Assembly: GCA_954871525.1 (NCBI GenBank) | Contig: OX940872.1 | Location: 13,849,180-13,913,179, forward strand | Reading direction: 5' to 3' | DNA from: Parietaria judaica | Taxonomy: Eukaryota; Streptophyta; Magnoliopsida; Rosales; Urticaceae | Length of the DNA: 64,000 nucleotides | Part shown: positions 45,265 through 58,347 of the stretch, one piece after another | How positions within the stretch are numbered: the stretch's first letter is position 1 | How the letters are laid out: each line of letters begins with the position of its first letter | Notes under the pieces: generated by a model | Told to the model about the DNA's origin: nothing | What the model saw: the letters and a program-made list of their open reading frames with translations, nothing else | The model's database searches: none | Position numbers and translations under genes: made by a program

Positions 45265-48200
45265 ATGGAAGGTACTATCTTACTGTTCTCTCTTCTTTCT
45301 GAGAAATTAACCGATCGGACCAATTTTCATGGATTAACGGTTCGATGATGAGAAATTAAGTATGGTATTTCGCTAATATTTTAGATCAGAACACTGAGAG
45401 AACCATGTTTTTCTTTCACGAAATTAGGTTAGGATTATATGCAAGTACGTTTGCTTTATTGTGTTTGTATTGGCAGTCGAAAGATTGAAGTTAATATATC
45501 ATGAAAAAAAATTAGGGTTACTATACCACCTAAAAACCAAATAGCGACCATAAGAAGAATAAGGCGTGACTTCTTATAACTCTTATGAACCCCATGTCTT
45601 TTTTATATAGGATTTCTTACGTGCTTCTTCGAGATGGTGACTCTTTTTGGTTCACTCAAGGCATAACCCATTACTTTTAGACCAACCCTGTGTTCGTTTG
45701 AGTTTAATTGACTGTAATTTTCGGTTAAGTATCATGGAGTTCTATTTTAAAACCATCTGACGATAAGAAATGTAACCCATATATGCCCTAGTTATATACA
45801 AAATTAAATTTCCATGTTCTTTCTATGATGCTTAATTACAAGGGTATGACCGCCTTTGGTTTTCGATTTATGATTTCTTGGCTATTTTGTGCAAGAATTC
45901 GGTATCTCTATCGCCATATATATAACCGATTGATTGAAACGTGCTTAAATGTGTAGTACTTTAAACTCTAAATCCTAATTGATCATGTTCATAAACTATC
46001 GCCGCTTATAAATCGTTTTTCACATTTCTTCTTTTTCACCTGAAATTTTTGGAGGAATATATGTTCACATATATATATATATATATGTATATATACACAT
46101 AAATATATTGAATCTTTTGACATCTAATTTATATATGTACACATGTTTACCGTTTTTATTTAGATTAATTTGCCTAACATAAGTCTATATATATATACCT
46201 CACAGATTGTCTAGAAGCTTTTGAAGATGTGTGGCCTCTTGGAGATAATTGGAGGACATCACCACTGGGGAAAATTTTGAATATAAATCAAAGTCTAGGG
46301 TTTGGTTTTAGTCCTAATTACCTTGAAGAAGGAGTTCCATTATTTGAAGAGATATCTAGCATTGAAGACAATGGGTTCTCTATCGATGATCAAGTTTTTC
46401 AAAGTAGCAATTGTTCGACCCTTCTTGATGCAAATGGTCCAAATAGAGCTGAAGAAGAGTGTGGTAATGTGTTGCTCAACAATAGTTGTTCTCCTAGGGT
46501 TGACTCAAGCGTTGTTGAAAAGCACGTAAGAGAAAGACCGGCCGGTGAAACCGTGGAAAACAAATCAAATCGAAACAGGCATCATTCTAAGACGAAGGAG
46601 ATAAGTTTGGAGATCCCGAATCTCGCAAACATAAGGCAAAAAGTACAGGTTGATGAATTCGTTGGGGAAGACTCTCATGCAAAGAAACGGGACCATAACG
46701 CGAAGGAGAGACTTCGGAGAATGAAGATCCATTCGACTTATGTTACCCTTGGCTCACTGCTTCCCGTTTCAAGAATATCCAAGGTCATGATATATGATCC
46801 CTACTAATTACTATATAGGTTTATATATGACGTTAACGAATTAATTAGCAGTTTTTTTTTTCTTTTCTTGATATGCATTTAGGGTTCAATTGTATTTAGT
46901 AGTTAATAAACCAATCAATTAGGACTAGTACCTTTTTCCTTACATAAATCAACTTCATTGATATACGATTAGCTTATAATTAGTGAGACACGTCAAATGT
47001 TCGGAAAATGTATTATCAATCTGTATGCATTGCATGATAATTAAGGGACTAAGTTCAGGACTTGTAAGTTAATGCAAGGTATCTTTAAAAATATTTAAAT
47101 ATGCAAATAATAGTATATATTCTAGAGATAAATAATTTATCAACTTTATATCTAAAGCAATAATAATAGTGAATCCATATACGCATCAATATATGAATAG
47201 TACTCCCTTTATCTCAATTTTAATTTATTTCAAAAGGGATATATCAACTTTCATGATACTAGTTGGCTAAACCTATGTAGCATATATATGATAATAAGTT
47301 TATTAATTAGAGAGTACATTACTAAAGTGAAACGATCATTACATAGCTCTAATTAGAGGGTAGATTATCACTTATTTAATTTTTAGCCAAAATAGCTACA
47401 AAGTTGTTTTATTTAGCCTTATTTACTCCAATTACTCTATTTTAACTAACATAAATTATTTTAATATTTTCAATTTATGCTAACTGTGCGTGAGCTGAAA
47501 TGATGTATTCTCTCTTTTCCAAAATATAATTATAAGAAAGTATGAAGAAAATAATAATAACTGGCCATGAAAGACTCAAGAATAATTAGTTTATCATTTG
47601 ACAAAACACCAAATAGCTAAAAGGTAGTTAGTCCAAAGGAGTCATGAAAACCCAAATAAGTTTCATACTATGAGGGCCGGCCCTGAGTTGTTCATGTTTT
47701 GTCGGTGCCCTAGGCTAAGTTTTAGGGACCCTTAAAGTATTTAAAAATAAAATTTTCACGTTTATCTAATTATAAAATAATTGTATATATATATAAAATT
47801 GGGGCCCTTAAATTAGGTGGCCGGAGGTGCCGGTACTCGGTCTTTCATACTACTAAGTATTATATATAGCTGATTGAATATAGAGTATTTAGGGAGATGC
47901 TCTAATATTAAGTAAAGTTTATAACATAATCTAACATGATTTCTTTGATTGAATTTAACAGAAGAGATGGACTGCTCCAGTGATAATAGACAAAGTTCTT
48001 GAGTACATTCCAGTGTTAGAGAGTGAAATAGAGCAACTAACTCACAAGAAGCAAGGCATGGTCTCAGCTCTTGATGAGAGCAAGCAGTTGCTACTGGTCG
48101 CCAAGCAGAAGTCAAAAACCTCCAATGATCTGACTGTTTCAGTGAATGAAGTTAGACAAGGTGAGATGATCCTCCAGATATGCAGAAAACGAGATGATCA

Positions 48201-48691
48201 AGACATCAATGGCTTCTCAAAGTTGCTTCAGGAAATCGAAGACGAAAGCATCCGCGTCGTCAGTGCTTCGAGCCTTCGTGTTTGTGACGAAAGAGAATGC
48301 TTCAATATTCACATTCAGGTTTGGACACCAATCTTTACCACAGTACTTTGGTGATGAAAAGTTGTGAAGCTAAAAATTATTAATCAAGCAATAAAACAGA
48401 CAACAGTCATATAGTATTCTTAGATATAAAGTTATATATAAAAATACATAAAAAACTCTTCGATACATTATAATAACTATATTATAGAAATATTGTAGGT
48501 TAAGTTTGCATGACCTAACTAATAAAAGTTATATCTATACCACAAATTCTATTTATGACATATCACTTCTATATTACTAATATAATATGTATTTGGATAT
48601 CTATATCTTTTGGACGCAGATGGACGATATTTCAAGCTTTGTTAAAGGATGTGACTCCATAAAAGATCAATTTATATCATGGCTGAGTTAA
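45265..48691 (+). CDS. bHLH transcription factor, Ib(2)/ORG2-like, gene 1, four exons, 337 aa
   Basis: Exons 45265-45271, 46206-46783, 47962-48318 and 48620-48691 join in frame with GT-AG introns. The first exon is only ATGGAAG; with exon 2 it reads MEDCLEAFEDVWPLGDNW. The basic region DHNAKERLRRMKIHS has H166, E170 and R174, the H-E-R triad for E-box/G-box binding. The first helix ends GSLLPVSRISK at exon 2's end; helix 2 starts exon 3 as KRWTAPVIIDKVLEYIP and leads into VLESEIEQLTHKKQGM. The C-terminal domain (SVNEVRQGEMILQICRK, then RVVSASSLRVCDERECFNIH) matches the ACT-like fold of class Ib factors such as Arabidopsis bHLH38/39/100/101, which act with FIT in iron-deficiency responses. Subgroup by recalled similarity is likely; the iron role is inferred. 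A downstream Met would lose the conserved N-terminus, so the 7-nt exon start is preferred. Confidence 0.87.
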
Positions 48692-48796
48692 TTCATCCGT
48701 TTGGATCGGCTTAATTAGTCTTGGAATAAACATCTCAAGAAGATTCTTGTAACTAGAGAACTTGTGCAATTCTTATTTAGTATGCATATAGTGTTA
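48692..48796. other. 3' flank of bHLH gene 1
   Basis: Short AT-rich stretch, probably the 3' UTR, before the LTR-like repeat copy 2 starts. Confidence 0.4.
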
Positions 48797-49730
48797 ATGC
48801 ACGAAAATGGATTAACATAGAACCCGGTCTGCGGTTCGAACCCCGAGCCTGAACCAGTGGTCGAGTGTGTGGTCAACGGTGGAGTCAACGGAGTTGACTA
48901 GGTCTTGGAGCATTTTACTTCTTCGTTGATTAGGCCTGAGCTAAGGCGTCGTCCTTGGCGAATTACAAGTTGTTTAATAAAGAGTAGTTTCAATGAAAGC
49001 TTTTTCGCTAGGTGTGGCATGCGTGAGGAGAGTTTCTACCTCATACAGCTCGGCTTTTGAACTAAAGATAGCTCGTATTAAGCGGTCCATGATCCATGAT
49101 CTTTGGTCCCCTGGAAAAACAGGTATGATCTCGTTTTCCTTTGCCACTTCAGTATTCGTTTTAGCATCTTCCGGCCTTTTGAAAAATCCACTGCCAGGTA
49201 AAGAGTTGGTAGCGAGGGTCTTCCATCCATAGTTCATGGGGACCCTTGTGACTCCTCCCTCAGCAACTCCTACAGGTTAAGCTAATTGAATTGGGTCTTT
49301 GTTTGGAAATAGTCATTGATACATTGGCGGTCGTTGCTCTGTGGTGATACAGACTTGACCCGCTCACTTAGGGATCCCACCTTATTCTCCAACCCGGTGG
49401 CTAGGTCATCAATAGGGAATGTGTGAATGTGTATGTTTCAAATAAAGCAAGTTTCCTTTTAAGTAACGGAGGTCTAAGCCTTATTTATAGAAAACATATG
49501 AGCTTTATTCACGGATTTGAATCCATTTATGAATTAAATGAACTATTTAGCCCATTTAATGCCATAAAATGGGGCCAATTCCTAGGTGGAGGGGAGTTTA
49601 GCGGGCTCTCTTTCCCACTGGGTGTTGACTCGGGCTTTTTGGCTCCGTTTTAGTTCGAAGGAGCGTTGACTTAATCAACGGGCCTTGAGTTTTACCTCGA
49701 GGCCCCATATTTTAAATAATATAATAATCA
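48797..49730. mobile_element. Non-coding LTR-like repeat, copy 2
   Basis: Starts near TGCACGAAAATGGATTAACA and contains GCGGTTCGAACCCCGAGCC, then 'gagtcaacggagttgacta'. These are shared with the repeat at 2690. Later it has 'cttatttatagaaaac' and, near the end, 'gggccttgagttttac'. About 0.93 kb without credible genes; short frames at 48974-49237 have no known domain. It sits about 100 bp downstream of bHLH gene 1. Confidence 0.5.
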
Positions 49731-52528
49731 CGCATAACAGTTACGTACCCTGAATGTACAAATTAGTGTTTCAAGTGTTTGCAGAGTAAGCGTTCGTACT
49801 AGTTCTTTTGGTTTTGATTCTACAGTGTTGTGCTTCCGAGATCTCCAAACTCGTTTTCAATTTGGTATCATGTTTGGCATTTATAAGATGAGAACTAGTG
49901 TTGGTGAACTGATTTCGCCATTTGATAAAGGAAAAAAAAAATCAAATAAGTCGTTTGAATCATAAAGCTTATAAAATCCCAATGGGTCTGAATATAAAGC
50001 CAATATGGCTAGGAGTCATCAATAGTTTTGAATATTTGCATAATTAAAACCCAATTAATCGCGACAAAAGAAGAGATTTATTAATTGGAATTAGTTACAC
50101 CCTTAAAAATTGAATCATAAGCATTGTACATCACTTGTATGGGCCTCTCTTAAAGAAAATAAGAGCTCAATTTTCACCGAGATTGAGACTCTTCAGCTCC
50201 TCGAACTAAACACATAAATTCAAAACTAACGTGATTTTTATAAGGCTATAAATAGAAGCTCGGATAACAAAGGATATCCGTAATCACATAGCCCTCTGTA
50301 CTTTTTTCTTTCTTTCTTTTCTCGATTGTACATGCTGAGATTAATAAAACGCAAGAGACATGATCGTTAGCAAATTAGGTGTGAATCTCTTACTTTAATA
50401 TCAAAAAGAGTAATTTCTACATGTCATCTGTAAGCGTTCATCTATCTGACTCACGAATTTACTTTTTAAGTGTTGGGAACATTGTGGTTTTTAACCAAAT
50501 CTTAATATATGACAGGCATTTTATCAACTAACTCACTTAGATATATACACCTTGCTCACTATTATTCTACTGATAAAAAGGTAATAAGTTGGTTCACATA
50601 TATAAATAACTTTTTCCAAAGAATATCTAGTCGATTCAGGTAAGAGATATAGTGAATAATTAAAAATAAAAATAAAAAACCTCTATAAATCATGGTTTTA
50701 AATGCTCCGGCATACTTTTAGTATGCCATCAATATGTTTGACGTGAAAAATAACTGCAGCAGTCATAGATTCACGATTGGTGTAATTTTGATTTTAATTT
50801 ACTTAAGAGTTTGGGTGTTTCCGTTAAAACTTAATCACGCAAATGAAAATGGATTTAAAAAGAGTAAGATGCTCGAGAATTTTGCTGTGAGTGTATGGTA
50901 TTTCTTGTCAAGGATTTTGCTCCATTTTTACTTCTTTGAGCTCACTATATATAGCTTCATAATCAAGATCCGACCTCATAAACGGTCGGTTACAATTTGC
51001 GCTTGATTCCCTCATTATTGTCTTAATTACATAGTTTTAATTACTAGCAATTACGCTTCTAACTGCCATCGCTAATCCCGAGACGCCGCTCTCGCTGGGC
51101 TGATTGCTCCTCGTTATTTTTGTCCTCGTCGTTTTTTCGTTGGTCTTGTTGCAATAATGGTCTTCATCGCTAAGCTCCTTGCCTTCGCTCTTTCTTGGTT
51201 CGCCCTTCCTATCAATGAAGTATCATCAATGAGGCTTCATCGACGAGGCTTTTCCGATTGGCGCATCCTCATCGATGGTCTTCATTATTCTTCCTCGTAA
51301 TCATATTCGTCACTTGTCTTCGATATTGGTCGATAGGCCTCTTACCGCTCTCCCTTTAACTGTTTACTGCTTCCTGGGTTGACCTTCTTTGACTCTGCTA
51401 ATGGTCCTTTATTTTGGCACTGGGATTCTTTGATCAAAGCCCATTTCATAAACAACGGAGATATATTTTTTAATTTCAATGTAAATTGACATGGATGAAA
51501 TCATTCTTCAACATAGTATGCCCGTTTTTTGAGAGTTGGGGCATGTCTTCGGCCAGTGGCATGTCCGTGAACAACTATAACCTATTAATATAATGTCTTA
51601 TTTTAATTATAGCTCTATATTTATATTTTCTATACGTTACAAGTATAACTCTTATTTTTATATAAATACAACTACAACCTATCAATTTAATGTCTTATTA
51701 TTAATAAGATTTTTTATAATTATGTAAATTTTATGGTGTGAAAAAAATAATTTTGAGCCTATATAAAATACATGCCTACATACTCAAAATTATTTTCAAA
51801 ATATCCGTCAATATTTCGATTGGCATGCGGTATGCCCGTGAAATTTATGCGGTATTTGCGGCATGCCCTTTTTCTCTATTTACCCGTCAGCATGCGGCAT
51901 ACCTGTAAATGAAGAGTGCGAAACGACATTGATATTTAGAATGTCCTTGCATGCAACAAGAAATAAGGGTATCGGAGAATGAAATTCTAGTCTCTAATAC
52001 CTTAAAATCAGTCACGAATTTGTATCGGAGACTGATTCCCAGTCACTACGCTCAGTTATAACTGCTTTGTCCTTAATAGTTGTATTGGTAATCAATATCC
52101 GAAAATAAAAGTTCCCCTATTATTTTAACATTATTAAAATACGATCTATGGTATTTATATAACAAATTAATCTCCTTAGTCCGTAGATTTAAAAAAAAAC
52201 AGTGAAAAAAACACAAAATGAAGTCACCAAAGTACCACGTATATTGTTGACGTGCATAATCACGGTCTAAATGTCGTGATATCTAATCATGTATGAACTT
52301 GAATGTGTGAATGACGATAACTTAAAATAGAGTCTTTGATTTTGTATGTAACGATTACAAAGAGGTTCTAAATGTCTCAATGGATGGATCTCTATATACA
52401 ATATATCTTCTATATATAGCGTACGTTCTATTTCGTGCCCTCCCCCTTCCTCGCTCACAACGGCTAGTCGAGTTGAATTCATCCTTTTGTTAGGCTGCCA
52501 ACACATGTAAAGGTGCTCTCGTGTTATT
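49731..52528. other. AT-rich intergenic DNA with decayed repeats, no gene recognised
   Basis: A patch at 50180-50400 has LTR-like features (TTTCTTTCTTTCTTTTCTCG followed by GATTAATAAAACG). 51060-51460 is GC-richer with CTCGTCG/CATCGA words like the repeat at 2.7-4.7 kb. 51500-51960 repeats GCATGCC/GGCATACC words. The open frame 50734-51006 has no recognisable motif and no splice context. None can be given firm borders. Confidence 0.45.
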
Positions 52529-52797
52529 TTGGAGATGAATCCTTCTTTGATGACACGTCTTTCATTGAGTTGGTCATTGTGGAGCTTCGTGGGATTATTC
52601 TTCGGGATGGCTCGGTCTTTGGAGAATGGATTTGGAAGAGGCTCTTTGATGGGCCGTGGTGGATCACTCGTTGGGCTTGGTCGGGTTGGGCCCAAGTTCC
52701 CATGGAAATTGAATTATACCATGTCGTTTTATCCTGTGAGCATAGTTTCTATCTTTTATGTCGTTTTTTTTAGGGACAAAGTCCAACATTATCAGTG
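52529..52797 (+). repeat. Left LTR-like direct repeat of the PF04195-type element
   Basis: From GAATCCTTCTTTGATGACA to GGGACAAAGTCCAACATTA, about 268 bp are closely repeated at 56187-56450. The shared block bounds the degenerate gene between. Sequence left of 52529 does not match that left of the second copy, so the true LTR may be longer and eroded. Confidence 0.75.
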
Positions 52798-53403
52798 AGC
52801 CCCTCCAGTGCATCAAGCATAGCATGGTTGGTGGACTTCATACCATTTCCATGATGGGGGACTTGCTCGATACTTTCACGTTGGCTGGAAGTTTTTCTAC
52901 GTGAATTTTCTTTTGAATCTAGCTTGAGAAGGTAAATAGGTTTATTATACTTTTGCAGTTGAAAATTTTTCTAAGCAATTCTTTTTGGCGCGATATCCCA
53001 TTTTGCGGAGTGCATAAACATTTTGAATTTTTCCGCTTTGAACCAATTCGGTTCATGGGGATTTCGGTTATGCATGTGATGCATACGTGGCAAACTCTGG
53101 TTGGTTTGGCGTGTATCCCTCAGCCTTCGATCCCCCACGGTGAATTCTAAACCAATCATGACTTTGATTTGACAACGGTTAGAGGCGTCGAAATTCCTTG
53201 ACTGACACGCATTTTGGAGGTGATGGTGGTTAAATTAAACCTGTTTGCTTTTCATGATGACATTAGTGTGGCAGTTCATCGGAGATCGTGGTGAGGAAAG
53301 TCGAAAGGCAGTTGCAGAGGTGGGTTTATAAATTTCCCAACGTACACATTCGCCATAATTTCTTTTGTATGCTCCTCTCTCTATCACTCCTTTCTTTTCA
53401 GAA

Positions 53404-55890
53404 ATGTCGGGATCTGGTTCGACGAGCGACTGGGTTCAGGCAGACTGCTCCCACTCGGTGATCACTCTTGCGTATCTTAGAGATATGCAGAGTCTGTACA
53501 ACATTCCCGAGTTTATCGAGACTAAAGCTTCGGGCCCGAGGGATCATGCCTTCGATGAGAGAATAGGATGGTCTAGTGCATACGAAGCCTTTTTGGAAGC
53601 TGGAATCGAGCTTCTCCTGCCCGACGTGATTGTTCAGCTTCTCCAGTACCTAGGCTTGGCTTCGGGGCAGCTGGTTCCAAATGCTTATCGAAACCTAGTG
53701 GCCCTGGGAGTTTTGGACAGGGAGAACAGGATGGTTCTCATGGCGGAGGACTTGGTTCGCCTCTATTGCCCGAGAGGGGCCGAGAAATCCTTCGGAAGGT
53801 ATTACCTTAAATGGGTGGCTAGGGAAGGTCCTCAATGGGACTCCCGACATGTTTGGAGGCTGGACGGATAGATTCTTCTTCTTCCGTGACACCCGCTATG
53901 GGGCGTTCAGCCCCTCGAGATGGAGTTCTGGCCCTGGTGGGTCCTGTGGGCATGCCTTTTGATTTGTTTCTATTATTGTAGTTTTATTGCTTTCTTGGTC
54001 TAACCTTGTTATCTCTTGTGCATACAGGGACCAAGTTGGTGGTGCCATAGGCGGCCTCGAGGTTTCGAGGTCTCAAGAAGACGTTGATCCCAAAAAGAGG
54101 TGTTGACTGGGGTGACTTCCTGATAGGATCCGAAATTCTGGGTATTGCAGGTTCCGGAGTGATAGTGGGCAAGTGAACTCGGTCGCTCCTTTGTCGGTTG
54201 ATGGTACTCCTTATATCCCGTGGCCATTTTTCATTGATTTGTTTGAAATAAATTTTCACCTCGTTTTATGCCGTGCAACTCCCGAGGAGTCCATGAAGTC
54301 CTGTAGCAGTCAGCGTTCGTCTCCCGGTCGTCGCGAGGATCCTCCTACCTACATTCACCACGCTTCATCGTGAAGAGATGAGACCCCCGATGACGCTCCG
54401 TTGGAGTCGCTGGTGGCCAAGGCGCAGGAGGCTTAGTCTATTCGCAGGTTCAACGTGGAGGACGAAGTGGCGGTTAATGCCAAGCCACGTCCTGATGCGG
54501 GTGTTGAAGGGGAGACAACTAGTGCGAGGTCGCCAAAGGAGGCCGCCCCTTTCCAAGAGAAACGCGATCGGTCCCTCGACCGCCCCGAGGTGAGCGCGGC
54601 TCCGTCAAAGAAGAGCAAGGTCATTCATGAGCGCCAAGCTCCTCGTACGAGGTATAATCCTTGTGGATACGTCGTACCCCCGCGCCGCTCCGATGAAAAT
54701 ATGAAAGCTACTACGTCTCGAGAATGAAGTAGCAGCCGTTCTGGGTCGAGCGATCACCAGGGCGTCCAGACCATCATGGTCAACTCTGCGAGTTCGCATT
54801 GTCTAGTAGACTCACCTCGTGCCTCGTCCCGATTTGTGCCTAGCTCGGCCCGTCGAGGTCACCCCGCTCGACGTTCTCACTCTGGCACGTGGCCACGAAT
54901 ACGAGAAGGCAGCGCATAATAGTGTCAAGGTGAGCTAGAGCAATTATGGAATCTTTGGATTTTGTTTTACCGAGATATTAATCATCTCGTTTTTCTTGAT
55001 ACAGTTCCTCACCGCCATGAACGAAATGGTTCAAGCGTACGAGGAGGACTTGGCGACCCTCAAGCTTGAGCTCAACGAGGCTGCCGCACCGGGTTCCGAG
55101 GAGCACTTGAAGGAGGCTAAGGTGCAGCTTGCTGAGAAGGAAAAGAAGATGCGGGTTGTTCAAGGCCCGCTTCGCTGGGCTGAGGAGGATCCCTACTCGG
55201 CGAATCTGGATGCCGACTTCCAACGGGAGACAGCAGAGAAGCTTCAATCCCAGCTTTTCGATGAGCGAAACAGTGGTCAGTCCGTGCAAGACGATGTGCC
55301 GTCTCTTAAGGCTGACGTTTCCAAGGTGTAGGCCTTGGAGCGGAGCTTGAAGTCAGCTTGCGAAGAGTTAGTGTAGACGACCGAGGAACTACAAGATGCA
55401 AGGAACGAGGTGATTACTACGACTCGTCTCGCTGTGCAGAAGATCTTCTAGAAGCTGAACAAGAAGATCGAGCGGTGTAATGATACGATGGCCAAGCTCG
55501 CAGTTCAGCTTGCAAAGTTCACCAGCGCCAGCGGGGTTCAAGGTAAATGCCCAAGCTTTCTGCATACCGTTTTGAAAGCTGCTACTTGTGTTGGGGTATT
55601 TGCCGGAGTGATTGTGATGGGTTTCGTGTCCCAAGTGATGCTCCGTCTTGCGCTGTCGGTCTCGGGCCCTCTCCGATCTCGAATCCCTCCTCGTCTCGCC
55701 CTACCATCACCGAGGACATCTGTCGTGACCCCACTTTCTCAGTTAAAGGTGATCAGAAGGAGGTTCCCGAGGTTACCGACAGCGTGGAGGATACCGTAGG
55801 TGCCGAGCTTGGCAAGTAGAAGGTTGTGGGCGAGGAACTGGAGGAGGAGACCGGGTTCCATGGCGCTGAAGTCGATGAGGACGCTTGATC
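53404..55890 (+). pseudogene. PF04195-type ('putative gypsy type transposon') protein gene, broken
   Basis: ATG 53404 opens MSGSGSTSDWVQADCSHSVI and a 156-codon frame. Its middle reads LPDVIVQLLQYLGLASGQLV and PNAYRNLVALGVL, matching the 'L P . F . . . . L . . L G . . P . Q L . P N (A/S) W R' signature of this plant family (recalled). The frame stops at 53871, but coding traces continue. They are a charged linker (54455-54727, RSLDRPEVSAAPSKKSKV) and a long heptad-rich coiled coil (54996-55330, then to about 55550: NEMVQAYEEDLATLKLELNE, EEHLKEAKVQLAEKEKKMR). Stops separate the pieces. The product of such genes is unknown; they behave like gag-related proteins of large non-autonomous retroelements. 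Confidence 0.75.
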
Positions 55891-56186
55891 ATTCCAAACG
55901 TGTTTTCTAGTTTTCCTTTGCTTTTAATTTAGTTGGTCTTCAGACACCATGCACCCTTTTTTGGTCGGGAGTCCGACCTAGATGTTTAAAACTGATGTTT
56001 CAGATAGCGGATACCTTTTTTGGTTGGTAGTCCGACCTGGGTGTTTTCATCTTGTTTGATCGGGATGTATTTTGTTTGTAGTGAACTCCTTTTGAAAGTG
56101 AATAAACCTCGTCGTCACTTCTAATTCATGTACGCTTCTCATTTTTCATTTCGCGCTCCCAGGTGTTTAAAACTGATGTTTCTGAT

Positions 56187-56450
56187 AGCAGAATCCTTCT
56201 TTGATGACATGTCTTTCATTGAGTTGGTCATTGTGGAGCTTCGTGGGCCTATTCGTCGGGATAGCTCGGTCTTTGGAGACTGGAATTGGAAGAGGTTCTT
56301 CGATGGGCCGTATATGGTGGATCACTCGTTGGGCTTGATAGTTGGGCCCAAGTTCCCATGGATATTGAATTATACCATGTCGTTTTGTCCTGTGAGCGCA
56401 GTTTTCTGCTTTTATGTCGTTTCTTCGTGAGGAACAAAGTCCAACATCAT
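56187..56450 (+). repeat. Right LTR-like direct repeat of the PF04195-type element
   Basis: Copy of 52529-52797 with scattered changes. It is itself partly duplicated to the right (see the 341-bp duplication). Confidence 0.75.
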
Positions 56451-56930
56451 CATGTACTATATAGCTTGATGGAGAATAATAATAACAATAATATCTCTTT
56501 TGAGAAAAATTATTAATAAAAAGGCTATATATTATATCTTAAAAATTAATACGTTACTATACGAAAAAAATTTGCTTTTTTTTTTGTGCCTATTCGTCGG
56601 GATGGCCCGGTCTTTGGAGACCGGATTTGGAAGAGGTTCTTCGATGGGTTGTATATGGTGGATCACTCGTTGGGCTTGATAGCTGGGCCCCAAGTTTCCA
56701 TGGATATTGAATTATACCATATCGTTTTGTCCTGTGAGCGCAGTTTTCTAATTTTATGTCGTTTCTTCGTGAGGGACAAAGTCCAACATCATCATCATGT
56801 ACTATATAACTTGATGGAGAATAATAATAACAATAATATCTCTTTTGAGAAAAATTATTAATAAAAGGCTATATATTATATCTTAAAAGTTAATACGTTA
56901 CTATACTAAAAAAAATTGTTTTTTTTTTTT
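56247..56930. repeat. 341-bp tandem duplication of repeat end plus flank
   Basis: GCCTATTCGTCGGGATAGC at 56247 recurs as GCCTATTCGTCGGGATGGC at 56588. Both units continue through the LTR-like end, then a shared non-LTR tail (TTGATGGAGAATAATAATAA and TTAATACGTTACTATAC), ending in a T-rich run. Because the tail outside the LTR-like part is included, the duplication happened after insertion, in host context. Confidence 0.9.
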
Positions 56931-58164
56931 TTTTCGCTTATCGTTACAGATTAGGTACATTAATATTTGGTGAGTGTATTATTAATCTTAGTGGTCGCAC
57001 ACGTACGAAGATTCTCCGAGCTTTCATGGTGGAGTACAAAAGCAATACATTACGGCTTGTACTCCACTCTTGTCACCAATGTACTTCAAAACGGTCATAC
57101 ATTGTATTGTGATGTGAATATAATTTTAATTTTTTATTAGTGTTAAAAAAAAATTACTACAATCTTACTCGATCTGCTTCTTCCTTTCTACTAGTTTCTG
57201 GTTAGCTTATTGTTCAAGATCTTACAGCTTTCACTTGTTTAATTCTTCATCTATTTTAATTTCATTTTTAAAAAAATTCTTCTTTTTTGGATTACTATCT
57301 TCTGGCTCTCTCTTTCGTTATTATTGTATAATTATATATGAACCGTTAACTAGTTGACTTAGGTACCTATTTGAGTTAAAAGATCGCATTTAGGAAAGTT
57401 ATATGTATCTTTCGTGTGACTATATGCATAACTATACTTAATTAGGGTTTAGGGATAGGTTCGATAAATGTTTTTCTTTTTCGTTTCAAAATAGCAAAAT
57501 ATAATCTCAGACTTTAATTAGGAGGATTAAATACCTAAATTTTAAAATTTGGGTTTTTATTGGTTTTTTCCTATATGTGTAGGTTAGGATTAAATCAAAT
57601 CATTTTAGGTGTATATATATATGTAATAATGAAAATATACAATATGTGTATATGTAATAATGAAAATATAGCTATGCAATACTTAGATAAACTAATAGTA
57701 CTTTTTTTATAGTCTCGACTTTAGTTAACATTATTAAATTTTCTCTTGAAAACATAATAAATTTATCTGGTCTTACAACAATTTTAATTTATCGGGCATT
57801 CTTATTTGGAAATCCCTAGTAGTGGAGCTATATTATCTAGTGTGAATATCTTATATTGTCTCTTTTCCTGTTATTTCAAAATGCATACACTCTTGTTATT
57901 GTATACTTTGAATAGAGAAAAAGTCGAATTAATCATGCACATGATAATTTCTTAATTTTATTTTTATAGACTATTAAATTCGTTGACTTTTGGGTATTGC
58001 CTTTCTGACATGATCGAATCATCTCTCTCCCTATACATATTGGCTTCGGTTTGATTAAAGGTTTTGGCTCATAAATTCATGTGAAAGCCTTTACGTTTCT
58101 TCTTAAATCATAATATATATCGACAACCACTCCTTCTGATCTTATATGAAGCAGTTTTGTGATT
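56931..58164 (+). promoter_or_regulatory. 5' flank of bHLH gene 2
   Basis: About 1.2 kb, AT-rich. 57680-57800 is a copy of the AT-rich dispersed repeat, and 57607-57665 holds a short duplication (TATGTAATAATGAAAATATA twice). No perfect CACGTG was seen. A CACACGTACG sequence at about 56997-57006 is the nearest relative. No gene is recognised. Confidence 0.45.
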
Positions 58165-58285
58165 ATGGGAGGTACCTATTATTTATTTCATGCTTAATTT
58201 CTATCATATATTTGTAAACATATATCATTTTCTCTCGCAGATAACCCTAATGATCAAAAGGGAAAAATCATTCTGGTATTCCGAG

Positions 58286-58347
<62 letters not shown>

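Larger units (their letters stand above)
52529..56450 (+). mobile_element. LTR-bounded PF04195-type element between the two bHLH genes
   Basis: Direct repeats at 52529-52797 and 56187-56450 flank about 3.4 kb that holds one degenerate plus-strand gene. No integrase or RT motif was seen, so it is non-autonomous. A clean target duplication and PBS were not located. GC content is clearly higher inside than in the flanks. Confidence 0.65.

Noticed and set aside
50734..51006. 90-codon open frame with hydrophobic stretches
   Set aside because: No homologous motif, no promoter or splice context, in decayed repeat DNA.
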